From Erythrobasidium yunnanense (lineage: Eukaryota; Basidiomycota; Cystobasidiomycetes; Erythrobasidiales; Erythrobasidiaceae): DNA of 64,000 nt. Position 1 is the first letter of the stretch. Each line of letters starts with the position of its first letter. Below are positions 25,401 to 44,397 of this stretch, piece by piece. The position numbers and the translations under genes are program-made. Below the pieces are notes generated by a model. The model did no database searches and was not told where the DNA came from. It saw nothing but the letters and a program-made list of their open reading frames with translations. The stretch is from NCBI GenBank assembly GCA_001600175.1, contig BCJC01000009.1:496001-560000 (forward strand). Direction: 5' to 3'.

Positions 25401-25796
25401 AACCCGAAGAAGCCTGAGGCAGCTTTACTGGATTATTGTTGGAGACGAGAGGAATGTTGTAGCCTTGAGGTAGTTGTTGACCATTCAAGGTGCCAGGATG
25501 CGCTGCGAAACCACTGAAGAGCGATGGCATCTGAGGAGAGGTACCTCCTAGTTCGCACATTATCAAAATTAGCACTGCACATATTAATGGATCAGTGACA
25601 GCTCACCATGCGCAGATAGTCCCGAAGAAGACGTCGATGCAGGCATGGGAGGTAGGGCATTCCAGATTGAAGATGGCGGCAGTCCCGCTGAAGCATTCCC
25701 TCCATTATTATGAGTGCTACTGCTTCCACTTGTGTTTCCCCAGTCATTGCTGCTGCTCCCATAGTCGAAGCCCGAGAAGCCAGAGTCGCCGTTCAT
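22481..25796 (-). CDS. Zn2Cys6 fungal-type transcription factor with fungal_trans domain
   Basis: Start [20 protein letters not shown] at 25796, then a Ser/Asn-rich region and a basic stretch before the binuclear zinc cluster [20 protein letters not shown] with [11 protein letters not shown]. The spacing is C-x2-C-x6-C-x10-C-x2-C-x6-C, with an intron inside the cluster. [15 protein letters not shown] follows directly. A long linker contains Gln runs (CAG/CTG-rich DNA, about 24,610-24,700). The middle-homology domain starts near [20 protein letters not shown] and includes [20 protein letters not shown] and [14 protein letters not shown]. The tail ends [19 protein letters not shown], acidic and aromatic, which could be an activation domain. 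About eight exons. The target pathway is unknown. Confidence 0.88.
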
Positions 25797-26278
25797 GGCG
25801 TACTCGCTAAAGCTCTCTAAGCAGGCGAAGATCTAGCTGCCAAGTAATAGCGAGATGTTTTGATGTGATGTGATGAAGCTGATCTTGCGGTACCTGTCGT
25901 GTAATGCTAGATTGACAGCTTGTGTGCCGGCCGTACTTTGGAGAGACTTCGGCTGCCTCGTGTACTCCGCAGCGGACGCCAATATCAGCAGAGGGAATCT
26001 GCCAGCTTCTTGTCTGGCAGCTGCCTGCTGTGCGATATGATTCTTGCTCAGCTTCGTATATATTGCGATTCGAGCATGAAGCAAGCCCAAAATGGACGCC
26101 TTTGCGGGATGCGGTAACTCATCCGAAGACACCGATTGACGTACGAAAGGCATTCATTCTGTAAAAATCAAGTACACTGGTATACATATTTGTTACAGCA
26201 AGCGAGTGGGACAGTAAGAGAGGCGATAATAAACGACAAGGCAGTTGCGAAGAAGAGCGATGGAAGACAGAGAATGCT
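25797..26278. other. Intergenic region, nothing recognised
   Basis: About 482 bp between the Zn2Cys6 gene start and the GAR1 stop, both minus strand. It should include the upstream region of the Zn2Cys6 gene. Only short overlapping frames without recognisable motifs. Confidence 0.5.
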
Positions 26279-27368
26279 TTACTGCCCTCGCCCGCGACCA
26301 CCTCTGAAGCCACCGCCGCCTCCTCGTGCACCTCCCCGGCTGAATCCACCTCCTCTGCTTGAGAAGCCTGTGAACAGATCTATCAGTCTTGAAGAGCAAG
26401 TCGATGTCACCAGACGTACCTCCAGCACCTCCACGACCTCGAGGAGCGCCCTAACAATGCCTCATGTCAGTAGAGCCAAGTACAGATGGAAGTGCAAAAC
26501 TCACCCGCCCGCGACCGCCGAACGAAGGAGCACCACCTCTTCCTCTTCCTCCAGGCGCACCACGACCGCCTCTTGCACCACCTCTTCCTCTTCCTCGTTT
26601 CTCGACTGATACATAGCAAGCTTAGCATGCATCTCTTTCGAGAAGTCCGGTTTCCGCCCACCTTTAGTACCGGGAGGCGGTTTTGGTTTCGGCAAGAACC
26701 TTTCGATAGGCAGTAATTTATCGCCTGAGATGTATACTTTATCACCCGCTTTAAACGATGTAGCTTGTACGCCCTCTGAGGGTTTTATGGTGAAGTAGAC
26801 TTGGTTTATAGGCCCCAGAATCTCGTCGACTTTGCCGATGCTGCTCTTGTTTTGCAAGTACATGGGGGCGTTGAAGTAGGGGACCTGTGCATCATATCAA
26901 TGGCAGAAGAAGGAGAGAGAAGAGGGAGAAATGCAGGATAGGGGAAAGATGAAGGCATCGCATCAGAATCTTTGCCAGAGAGAGCTCGCTGTTTGAACGT
27001 TGTATGCACCTTTGAAGCATTTGTAGATGAGCAGACCATCTCTCCCTCGCAAGCATGCAGGACCGTTCCCATTTCTGTCGTCGAAAAAGGTCGAAAATTG
27101 CGAGTTTCAGCATCAGCGCAACTCGCACATCCAATGTGATCTGAGTCTGCCTACCTAATACTTCTGCTGGAGGACCAGCATCGTATCCTCCTCCTCCTCC
27201 GTACCCTCCCCTTCCACCACCTCGAGAGAATCCTCCTCCTCCTCGACTGCTGCTTCCTCTGCTGCTGAAACCGCCTCGCCCGCCTGCGCTGCTCCCTCCT
27301 CTACCACCACCACCAAAGGATGAGCCGCCTCTGCTGGATCCACCCCGGAAACCGCCTCGTGAAGACAT
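26279..27368 (-). CDS. GAR1: H/ACA snoRNP core protein Gar1
   Basis: Component of H/ACA small nucleolar RNPs that pseudouridylate rRNA, acting in the nucleolus. An N-terminal Gly-Arg-rich domain ([15 protein letters not shown] onwards, about 70 residues) precedes the conserved core: [77 protein letters not shown] and [10 protein letters not shown] second RGG domain ends [10 protein letters not shown] before TAA at 26279. This GAR-core-GAR order is diagnostic. The core is split by introns of ordinary size, and the C-terminal RGG domain by two more. Confidence 0.95.
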
Positions 27369-27911
27369 GGTTTGAATCGGTGATTGATAGTCGGTAAAGG
27401 CAAGCTGGGCAAGACGTCGAAATGCTTTGTTTCTGTTCGCAGGCAGTTTTACAGCTAGGTTATACGATGTAAGTGATCAGTATGCTCTTTCGCCGGCGCT
27501 TCAGCTGTATTCCCAGCTCAATGCTTGAGCAATCAACGCGGTCTTTCTAGCTCTTCATTCAGAAAGAATGCTGTTGGAGCTGGAAAATAGTATGTCAGTA
27601 TACACAGTAGATGTACATGTCACACTAGCGTTCGTCCGCTCGAAATGATTCAATGCGACACTTTGAGACCTGTTTCTGAGCTTGACCTTGTTCGCTGTCG
27701 CGTGCTCGCTCTCCCTGAGCACTGACCTTTTGGGTACACTTTTCTGCAGCCAGAACTGGCCAACACCTTTCGCATCTACAGCGAGATTGCTGCAAGTAGC
27801 TCGCAAGATTCGCAGCTATCGATAATCCCAAGGATCTGCAAGCTCCAGCCAAAGAACGGGGACAGGCAAGGCCAGATGCTGTAGGCAATTTGCAGGAGCA
27901 ACAGAGTCGCA
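27369..27911. promoter_or_regulatory. Divergent intergenic region between GAR1 and the DYRK kinase gene
   Basis: About 543 bp between head-to-head genes, so it should hold both promoters. A minus-strand frame of 125 codons crosses it into the kinase gene and has no recognisable motif. No RNA gene or repeat was recognised. Confidence 0.45.
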
Positions 27912-35645
<7,734 letters not shown>

Positions 35646-35929
35646 ACATCTGTAACATCCATATATTCTTCGAAGTTCCAGGAAGTCCGTTTTAACGTTT
35701 CGGAAGTCACGCATCATGGCAGAAAGCCTACAAGCAAAAAGTACAAAAGGTCTACCATCTACTTCTATATCCACTTTGCCAGTTCCTTGCAGTAGAAGTC
35801 AGCTTTTCGTTGTAGATAATATCGAATTCTTGGTATAATTATGGTTGGCTGGACAGGAAGCCGTCCAAGCGGGTTTGACATCTACACCTCCATCCTATGC
35901 TACAGATTGCTGTTCCTACAGTAGATGTG

Positions 35930-37436
35930 TTACCCAGATAACCCTCGCAAGATCTCGAAAACGCCCGTTCTTTGCTGAAAGCCTGGAAGCGCCGTGACAG
36001 CTGCGAAGTAGTGAATGTCAGCCCACACTCATTACTCGCAGTACACATCCAGTCTCACCTATCGCCATACGATTGATGGCATTGCAGACCGACCTAATCT
36101 CTATTAGATGCGGGCTTTCTGCGCTGTTCGAAGCTTCCGGCCCAAGCTCAAGCTCCTGCTTCAGCGTCTCGACCAGCGTCAGAGAAGCTAGGTCGTCTTG
36201 TCCGGCCATCGCTTGATCAATGGCCTTCTGGTCGTCCCTCTCTTGCAGATTCCGTAAAACTGCGCTGAAGCGAAGTATCTCCCGCACGAACACGCGCAGC
36301 ATCATTGGCGCTTGCTCTGTCCCGATCTCAACTACTTGCGATCCCCCTTGGGAGAAAGAAAATATCCGTAACCGCTGACCATCGCTTGATACGTTATTAT
36401 TCGCAGCTTCCACTATCGCTAAGGCGACGGCCGCAAAATACCTATCGGAGAGAAGGTTTAGTGGGTCTGAAAACCCTAGAATAATCGTCCTCACCCTCGC
36501 GGCGGATCGTCCCTCAAGATATGCGCCAGAGATGGAGATGTTGCGATTACCTCTGCAAGCGCAGCGTATAAGGTCTCTCGGACAGCCATCATCGCAGGCT
36601 CGTCTGTAGGAGGTATAGAGGAGGCTATCTCAGACGAGCGTCTCGAAGGAGGTATGCTGATACTTTTACTGCTCGGACCTTGATCCGGTATATATTCAGG
36701 TGGAGCATTGAACGTAGTATGCGGTTGTGCTGCCAGGCCTCGTTCAAGATCCTGGCTATATCGCTCAAGAAAGGTTCGCCGTTGCGATATGGAAATCGCT
36801 AGCTTCTCTATATCGCTAGCTAACGCGATCATTGTTGTCGAGACGGGCGAGGATTGCGGCTCGAGGTCGCATATGAGGCGTGCGACTGCGAGAGGTGTTC
36901 TCATTATCTGCATATCATCTATAACATGTGCATTAGGGTCTCACCATCATGCTGCTGATCCAGTGATAGCGCCTGAAGCGGTCGTACCACCCTCGCCCAG
37001 AGGGAGAAGAGCGACAACATGGATCCGGGACATGTTTCGATGGAAAGGTTGAACGCTCGATGATTTTGGGAAGCTGGGACCTGCACCACCGGTGGATTCG
37101 AGGTTGTCTTGAGTGCCCTGATACACAAGACCACTCAGTCCTTCAGGCTGCGGTCTTCCACGTAATACACCTACGCGAAGAAGAGAGTTACTGTACATGG
37201 GGGTGAATCAGCACTCGACTTCAAATGTTTCGACCGGCTCTTCACGCACATGCGGGACCGAGCACTTGCAAGTCGGCAGGAGTTGCAGACTCGATGTATT
37301 CAGCGTCTATGAGGCCATCCGAACGAGCTAGACCCAGAGCCCTGCGCGCCAGATCATGGAAAGCCTCGATTACGTCGTTTTCTGACTTGTTATCAGTTTC
37401 GTCTCGGGTTTCTCGGTCAGCGTCTGCTGTATGCAC
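35930..37436 (-). CDS. Uncharacterised protein, multi-exon
   Basis: Not recognised. A coherent spliced product can be read on the minus strand. The N-terminal exon may begin at MHTADADRETRDET (37436, start unsure) and contains IEAFHDLARRALGLARSDGL. A middle exon has ALKTTSNPPVVQ and LSIETCPGSMLSLFSLWARV. The next has IMRTPLAVARLICDLEPQSS, SDIEKLAISISQRRTFLERY and ETLYAALAEVIATSPSLAHI. Then come YFAAVALAIVEAANNN, VVEIGTEQAPMMLRVFVREI and a long helical stretch to IRSVCNAINRMAI. A final exon, VTALPGFQQRTGVFEILRGL, ends at TAA 35930. The product looks largely alpha-helical and soluble, about 400 residues, with no zinc, kinase or membrane motif. It lies head to head with the first of three Zn2Cys6 genes. 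Confidence 0.6.
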
Positions 37437-37749
37437 CTGTAACTCTGGCGTCCGGATCAGTAAGGTCAGTCATCAGAGCCAAAAGAACGGGAGGAGCAGA
37501 GGAAAGCCGCGACGAAGCAGGGAAACCTCGAAGTCTTGGATCTATTTGGGCCGCACTTTTGTTTGCTTTCGACATCTCGCGAGGTCTGCATCTTCATCGC
37601 CGCGCAAGATTGAGCAGCTTGCAACAATCTCCTAGAGCCCGTCACCCCAATCGCGCTGTCGAAAAGTCGCAAGAAACGTGCAAGAAAGTCGAGCCGTCTC
37701 CGCCTGCCCGAATCGACCTCGCAGCAGCTAGAATCTGACATCGAAAGAC
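37437..37749. promoter_or_regulatory. Divergent intergenic region
   Basis: About 313 bp between the uncharacterised minus-strand gene and Zn2Cys6 gene A. A 91-codon minus-strand frame covers most of it and could in principle be extra 5' exon of the uncharacterised gene, but it shows no known motif. Confidence 0.4.
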
Positions 37750-40700
37750 ATGGCTGACGACGAGCAAGACTATGACGGGCAGAACGACAACGAGCTGTCC
37801 TTCAATGGGACCGAGTCCAAGAAAAGAAAGCGTAACCGGGCTGCGCTGTCGTGCACGAACTGCAAGTCGCGCAAGATCAAATGCTCAAGGTAGCACATAT
37901 TCGCATACAGCTTTGAAAGATGATGTAGAAGATTCCCTGACAATGCGACTTCTTGTGCTATTCCAGGACTATGCCATGTGAAGGCTGCATCAAGCGAAAC
38001 GTAGCAGCGACGTGTCACTGGGCCGACAATACTGTAGAGCCGCCTCCTCCCGTATTCGCACTGGAGACAGTGGTAGACTCGATCCGAGAAAATCTGGAAT
38101 CTCGGCTTGCCCATCTCGAGACCCTGCTAAATGTACAAGGCACGACACCAAGCGATGTAGCCGCCAAGAAGGCTCTCCAAGATACCTTTCAAGCTGGTAT
38201 CCCCAATAGCAATCAGCCTCCTGCTCACCCACATACGAATGGACAAGCAAGCAGCAGCACACAGCGCCTAGGCCCAGCGAATGCTCAGACGGATGAAGCA
38301 GAAAGAGCAGCTATGGCATTGGAGGTACTAGCTGGAGGAGATGAAGTTTCTACAGTTCTCGACGTAAAGCCTCGATTCTTGCCGGATACAAGGACCCACG
38401 CCGAATGGGCAGCAGAATCTCTAATCTGGCGAGACTTTCCCGAACCTTACGTTTACAATCCTAGATTGCCTTTACTGGTCGGTATCTCGCGCGCAACAGT
38501 CGTCGATACTTTCTTAGGCTACGTGCGAACCCGGTAAGCGAATGAAACTGAGTAAAGCCACGTATAAGATTACTCAATAAACCCCGTCCTTCCGTTGCAG
38601 CGAGACTTGTAGAAACTTACTACAAGTTTTCTGGCTCAACACGGGCTGGGTTCTAGCTTCGATGACGCAGAAGCGCTTTATGCAGGAGTCAGAGATCTTC
38701 TGGGATCTTGTCGAAAGAGGCGAAAGGCAGTTCGATCCATCATACATCGCATTATTATCGGTTGTAAGTCGTTTGCAGGCCCCTTCGATGCACACACTGA
38801 TTGTCTAGTCTATTACAGATCCTTGCGACCGCATTACAAGGCTTGTCAGACGATCAATACGGCCATCTCCTCTCGTCTGATCTGTGCGATTTGACAAAGG
38901 TCGCGCTCGAGGTACGTTCGGGCTCCCATAATTGTTCGACGTAATGGCCGAGAGAGCTGAAATACTACCTTTGTGTATGTCTCAGGTGTCTGCTTGGCGC
39001 ACAAGACCATGTATCCGTGTGGTGCAAACGCTGTACCAGTGTGGTCTGCTTATGCAGTCAAGTGAGACCGTCTCGGCCGCCTTCATCTGGCTTGGCGAGG
39101 CTATCAGAGCTGCTCAGGTGAGCAGTCGTTGGCCCATCTTTGTTGGCATGGGCTGGAATGTCCTCATTGAATCATTACACATAGGCATTAGGCCTCAACA
39201 AGTTGGGCAGTGATCCTACGCAAATGCCGGCCGAAGACCGAGCGGTACAATCTGGTACACTATATGCAAGAGAAACCGCCATTCGACTATGGCATGATTT
39301 GGTGGCTCAAGACTGGATAGGTGAATGCCCTAACCTGAATTTGCACCGTCAAGCACGCCATCTAAATGCATTACTTGACAGGCTCCACCATCACAAGCTT
39401 CTATACCATACATCCCTCGACATTCAACACACCACTACCAAGAAATTTCGATGAAGATCAGCTTGAGCACGGACTGATAACAGACACGCCGAGACCTCCT
39501 GATGTATTGTAAGTCTTTGCATCGATGGCCAGTATCTTTAAGTCGCTAAACGAAGTATGACCTTGCAGCACGACCGCACAATGTAAGATTCTCACTGCGT
39601 TTCAACTCAGCAGGACTACGCTAACGCTTGCCTTCACCAGTATACATTGGTAAAGCAGAGACTGCAGATGTCAGTATAGCATGCTATTAGGTGTGAAAGT
39701 CCAGAAAAGAACGCTAACCCAGCTCCTACCTGCATGTAGTTCTGCCGTCGAATGATCGACCTTGGCCCAGTGCCGACGAACCCTGTCGAGCTGGACAAAT
39801 ACTATACTGGGGTACTTGAACTTGATCAAAAGCTGATGAACCAAAACAAACGATTCTTTACACCCGGCGGCGGATGGTCAGATACAATCAAGGGAGCTGT
39901 GCAAGACTGTAAGACTCGCTCAAAACAGTATACAGAACTATTCACTGACATCGGATTCCAGGGAAACTACTGATTGCTATATCGTAAGCCTTAAGCGAAA
40001 AAAGACAATAGAGGGACAGCACTAACTAAGACTTTCAATGCAGGGGCATGAACACTCGTCGCATTCGCCTTCATCGGCCACTCATGACCCGCGGATACGT
40101 GGATCAAAAGTTCTCCTTCTCGACCCGTATCTGCGTCGAGGCTTCGCAAGCGGTGCTAGCTTCCCTGAGCAAGTTGGCTGAATTGAAAGCTCCCACCGGT
40201 GCTGTGGTAAGTGTCCCAGGTTGTCCATCTTCGTTACGTCATCTGAACTCATACACCCTGCAGTGGTTCCTGCGACGTCATGCCATGTCGGCCATTTTAG
40301 CGCTGTATATCGATGTATTCCATTCAGCAGACACCGAGTCAGACTGGCAAGCGAGCGAGGCTAAACTGGTCAACATGCCTGGTGTGATGTCCATATTCAG
40401 ACAAGCAGAGTCATCACGATACGAGAAGATCAGAGAGACTGGACGGAAGGCGCGCCTACTCATACAAGCTCTGGACGATGCAAAAATCGCTCGAAGACAG
40501 TCAAGAGGGCTCGGCAAGCCCGAAGATTACGGTTCGCTACTGAAGGTGAGCTTGCTTACCCAGATGCTGGCCATGCGATATTGACTAAGTTCATTTTCCA
40601 ACAGCGAATCGCGAGCAACGTTCATACGGGGGCCACGAGCACTATCTACGCCGAGGTCACAGAACCATCGGCAAGTGCTAGCTCCTCTTCAAACACCTCA

Positions 40701-40877
40701 ACACCGTGGATGGAGGATGAGAGCACCAGGCAATTGCTATCCTCACTGGGACTCTTGCAGCCAGATGGTCATAGCAGCCAAGCGCTCTTCGATGACGCCT
40801 ATCTTTGGGACGCAAACAGTAACATGTTTGCAACTCAGTTGACCGAGGGTTTTGACTTGCTGGATATGCAGTTCTGA
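37750..40877 (+). CDS. Zn2Cys6 transcription factor, tandem paralogue A
   Basis: Start MADDEQDYDGQNDNEL. Basic patch KKRKRNRAAL, then the zinc cluster CTNCKSRKIKCSR|TMPCEGCIKRNVAATC (C-x2-C-x6-C-x5-C-x2-C-x8-C), with an intron inside it (donor 37891). A predicted coiled coil (VVDSIRENLESRLAHLETLL) suggests dimerisation, then AAMALEVLAGG. The remaining exons, separated by short introns, form a fungal_trans-like helical region (for example FWDLVERGERQFDPSYIALL and SETVSAAFIWLGEAIRAAQ). The C-terminus carries WMEDESTRQLLSSLGLLQPD and ends FDLLDMQF. Genes B and C downstream share the whole layout. Several mid-gene introns were not fixed precisely. Target genes unknown. Confidence 0.85.
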
Positions 40878-41158
40878 GGGGATTCGGGAGATATGTGAAC
40901 GGGTATTTATTGGTTTGGGAGGTCACTGAGTCTAGACTTTATGTCAGCTGTTACATCAATACTGTACCTGTCAGTTGTTACGCTGTCGTTGCTTGATACA
41001 GAACTCCTCTCCCTCTTGACTAAGTCCGCGCCTCCCTAATAAGTGCGAGCCCAATTTATCAAGAGAACATACCGCCTAGGGAACACTCAGAAGGTCGCTT
41101 GCGGGTATCAGTACGGTCCTGAACAGCTTCGCCTTCTGCAGGCATCCTTGCTTCCTTT

Positions 41159-44069
41159 ATGTCTTCCCAAGATCTCTCACGGCCCGATGTGAGTTGGACT
41201 TTTGTATGCCGCTTCGATATTCAAGAATTAATGACCGTTCCTTTAATGTCTATGCTTGACCACAGTCTGACGAAGATGGCTCTCGTGACAATTCGACCGG
41301 ACCGCCTAAGAAACGTCGTCGCGCTAGGCCCATCCTTTCCTGCTCAAACTGCAAGAGCAGGAAGATCAAATGCAGTCGCAGCATACCATGCGAGTCTTGC
41401 ATCTCGAGAGGCATGTCTGGCAGCTGTGCTTGGGAAAGACCGCCTGATGGTTTCGAGCCGTGAGTAGGGAGATGTCTCTCGGTCTTCTTAGCCAAGCTAA
41501 TGTGACTCTCCCTGACTGATAATAGTCCTGCTGCCACCTCTATCCCTTCCGTCAAGACGAATGGCTATACTGGAGACTCGCATCAAAGCCTCGAAGCGCG
41601 TCTGAGTCACGTAGAAGCTGCTCTAGCGGAGCAAGCCAAACTACTGCATACAGTACTCAGTACCCCTGCGGGATCTCGCAGAGCTTCTCCACAGCCCGCA
41701 AGACCTGGCGCCGGCGCCGTCCAGTCTGTCCCTAGCTTCCAGCATGACCTGGATGCCATGCGACCTTCAGTAAGCGCCGAGGCTACTCTGGCGATGGAGA
41801 ACGAGGCGGAAGGGGCAGCTGTTGCTTTGGAAGACCTCGCAGCGGCCTCAATCGCCAACCATCTACCTACAGAGGCAACAAGCGACCTTCACGCTTTCGC
41901 GATGAAGTCGATCGTCGAGACCAACTACCGGAACCCCTTATCGAAAAATCCATGGCTCTCCTGGAATGTCGGCACGAGCCCCTCCACTCTTGTCAATGCA
42001 CTGCTGGGCGTTATAACATCTGAACAACGCTTTTACGACCTCGCTCAAAGTTTCCACTCTACGCTTGGTTGGGTAACAAATGTACGCTCGTGAAGTATTT
42101 GTCTGTCGCTCTACTCATTCACGCTACGCAGACTATACACTATCCTGCTTTCTTGAGGGAAGGGCAAGCATTCTGGCAGCTGGTTCACACGGGCAAGAAG
42201 GATCTGATTGATGTCGTATGGGTCGCAATGACGGCAGCGCTCCTAGCTGTAGCAGCCCGCGTCCATCCAGAACTTGCGGACGGCATCGATTGCGATGACT
42301 TGTACGAAATAGCCAATCAAGGCTTGCATCTCGGAGATTGGCAAAGGAAACCTCAGCTTCGTGTACTGCAGACACATCTACTGTAAGGATGCCGTCCCGT
42401 CTGATCTAGGAATGGAATAGCGCTCAACTCATGTCACAGCCTCATGTTGTTCGAGTCGCCCATGGGACACTCTTCCGGGGCGTCAAGCGTTCATGGAATG
42501 GCTGCTCTGTGGACAGCTCGCGTAAGTTAGCGCGGTATTTTGGGAAACAATTCTGACCATGTTTGGCACAGGCCTTGCATTTAGACAAGCTTGGCAGTGA
42601 TCCGACGACTATGCCTCCGGTCGACAAGTCCGTGCCCAGTAACAGCCTCTTAGCCCGACAATCGGCACTCAGGCTCTGGTAAATCTTGACATCGCTCTAC
42701 CAGGTGCTCTGAATAAGGCTAACATTCAAATAGGTACGAGCTGATTAGCTTCGACTGGATGTCAAGCACGAATCAGTACCTCATATCCGTAAAATCCTTT
42801 GATAGCGTGCTTCCCGGCAACTATTCGCAACAAGATCTCGATCTTGGGGACCCTCTTACCCCTGCGAGGTCACTCGAAGAGCGGTGAGTGAGATGAGAAA
42901 GTCTTATAGACAGGTACCTGAGCAGCCTTGGCCGTATTATAGGGGATCGGGCACCCTAGTCCTCGGCCGTGCTGTTTCTGCAGCCTTTTTCCGGCAAGTA
43001 GCGGATGTCGGCGAGCCAGGTGACTTCGATAGCCTCGACAGCTACTATAAGAGAGTCTTGGAGATCGACCAAGAATTTAAGCAGCGCCTCGCTAATTTTC
43101 CGGAACCCGAAGAAGAGATGGCCTTCATGGAAGGTGGTGAGGCATGGGGGTGTGAGTCTGTACTTTCAGTCGCATAGAGGGCGCACCGCTGACCTTGTTC
43201 GTGTAGGGCGAGTGACTCTGGGAAGAGTCACTTTCGAGGCGAGACGCCTCAGATTTCACCGATTGCTTGGACTGCGAGGATACAAAGATCCCAAGTTCAG
43301 GTACTCTACGGAAGCTACGACGGGTTCTGCGCAGAACATATTGTCGTGTCTGCGAAAGCTTCACGATGTCAAGGCACCCGATTGGGCTTTGCGCAAGCAT
43401 GTCTTTTCTAAGGATATGCATCAGGATCTGATTTTAGACTTCCCCATTCACAGGATTCATTTCAAGCCATATCACACCCGCAGTCCTTGCTCTCTTCATC
43501 GATAGATTCCACGATATCGACATGCGCTACGATGATATAGCAAGCAAGCGCAAGTTGCGTGATATAGGCGCGGTAAAGGAGACGATCGACCGCTTTGAAG
43601 TGTTCCCTTCGGAGAGCTCGCGACAGGTCAGTACATCTGCCAGCTTGATGCTCTCTGTGCTGACCGGCATTCACATCTCGAATAGATGGCCTTCAAGCTC
43701 AGGCTGCTTATTCAAGCACTAGAGAAGCATGAAGCCGAACGACATCTCAACCCTTACGAGGATTTTGCGCAAGTGTTTCGAAAGATTGCTGCCAAAGTCT
43801 CGCATCAAGCGCTTCATACACCTCAATCCGACAGCCTATCGAGAATCCCGACGCCTTCAGACTCGTCCGCTGCCGAAGCATGGCTGGACGATGACAGTAC
43901 AAAGCAGCTTCTGGCATCGTTGGGCTTGTTGACTCAGCCCTCTGCAGCATCGACCGCTCAGGACACCCTTCAGCTTACCTCAAGCGAGGATTTCAGCTTG
44001 TTTGACTTCACTCACCTAGACGCTCCGATGACGACCTTTGACTTTGGGTTCGGTGGAGCTATGTTTTAA
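41159..44069 (+). CDS. Zn2Cys6 transcription factor, tandem paralogue B
   Basis: Start MSSQDLSRPD; intron GTGAGT to CCACAG joins SDEDGSRDNSTGPPKKRRRA. Zinc cluster CSNCKSRKIKCSRSIPCESC then ISRGMSGSC, uninterrupted, unlike A and C. Coiled coil SLEARLSHVEAALAEQAKLL, then AAVALEDLAAAS. The helical regulatory region includes FLREGQAFWQLVHTGKKDLI, VAMTAALLAVAARVHPELAD and VTFEARRLRFHRLLGLRGYK. The C-terminal motif is WLDDDSTKQLLASLGLLTQP, and the protein ends FDFGFGGAMF. Orientation and layout are the same as A and C, with about 280 bp between A and B. Confidence 0.85.
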
Positions 44070-44397
44070 AGGCCATGGCTTTGCGAGATCGAATGTTTCC
44101 TGAGCTCCGGCCGCGCATGGCAAAAAGAGCAGTCACCTTCGCTGCCAGTCGAACTCGTGTGAATGTAGTCTGCGTATGTATAGAGTATTACACACGTATA
44201 CAGAACGTGTAAATTACTGCTTACTGGAAAGCCTGACATGCCCGAGCCCTATCTCCGGTAGTTCCCAAGCGCTTGGAAGCGACTCAATTTGCTGTCATCG
44301 ATTTGTCAAACCCCTTTAGTCTTGTTCGCATTAGCTGCTCCATTGACTCCCCGACTTTCTTGACTTTCCTTTCCAACCCTGTGAAGCTTTGCGAGCC
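44070..44397. other. Intergenic region between Zn2Cys6 genes B and C
   Basis: About 328 bp, presumably 3' end of B plus promoter of C. Nothing else recognised. Confidence 0.5.

Noticed and set aside
11957-25796. Classical secondary-metabolite cluster
   Set aside because: A ligase, DUF1772 genes, a decarboxylase and a regulator are present, but Rtf1 and the M50B-like gene interrupt them and there is no PKS, NRPS or terpene synthase.
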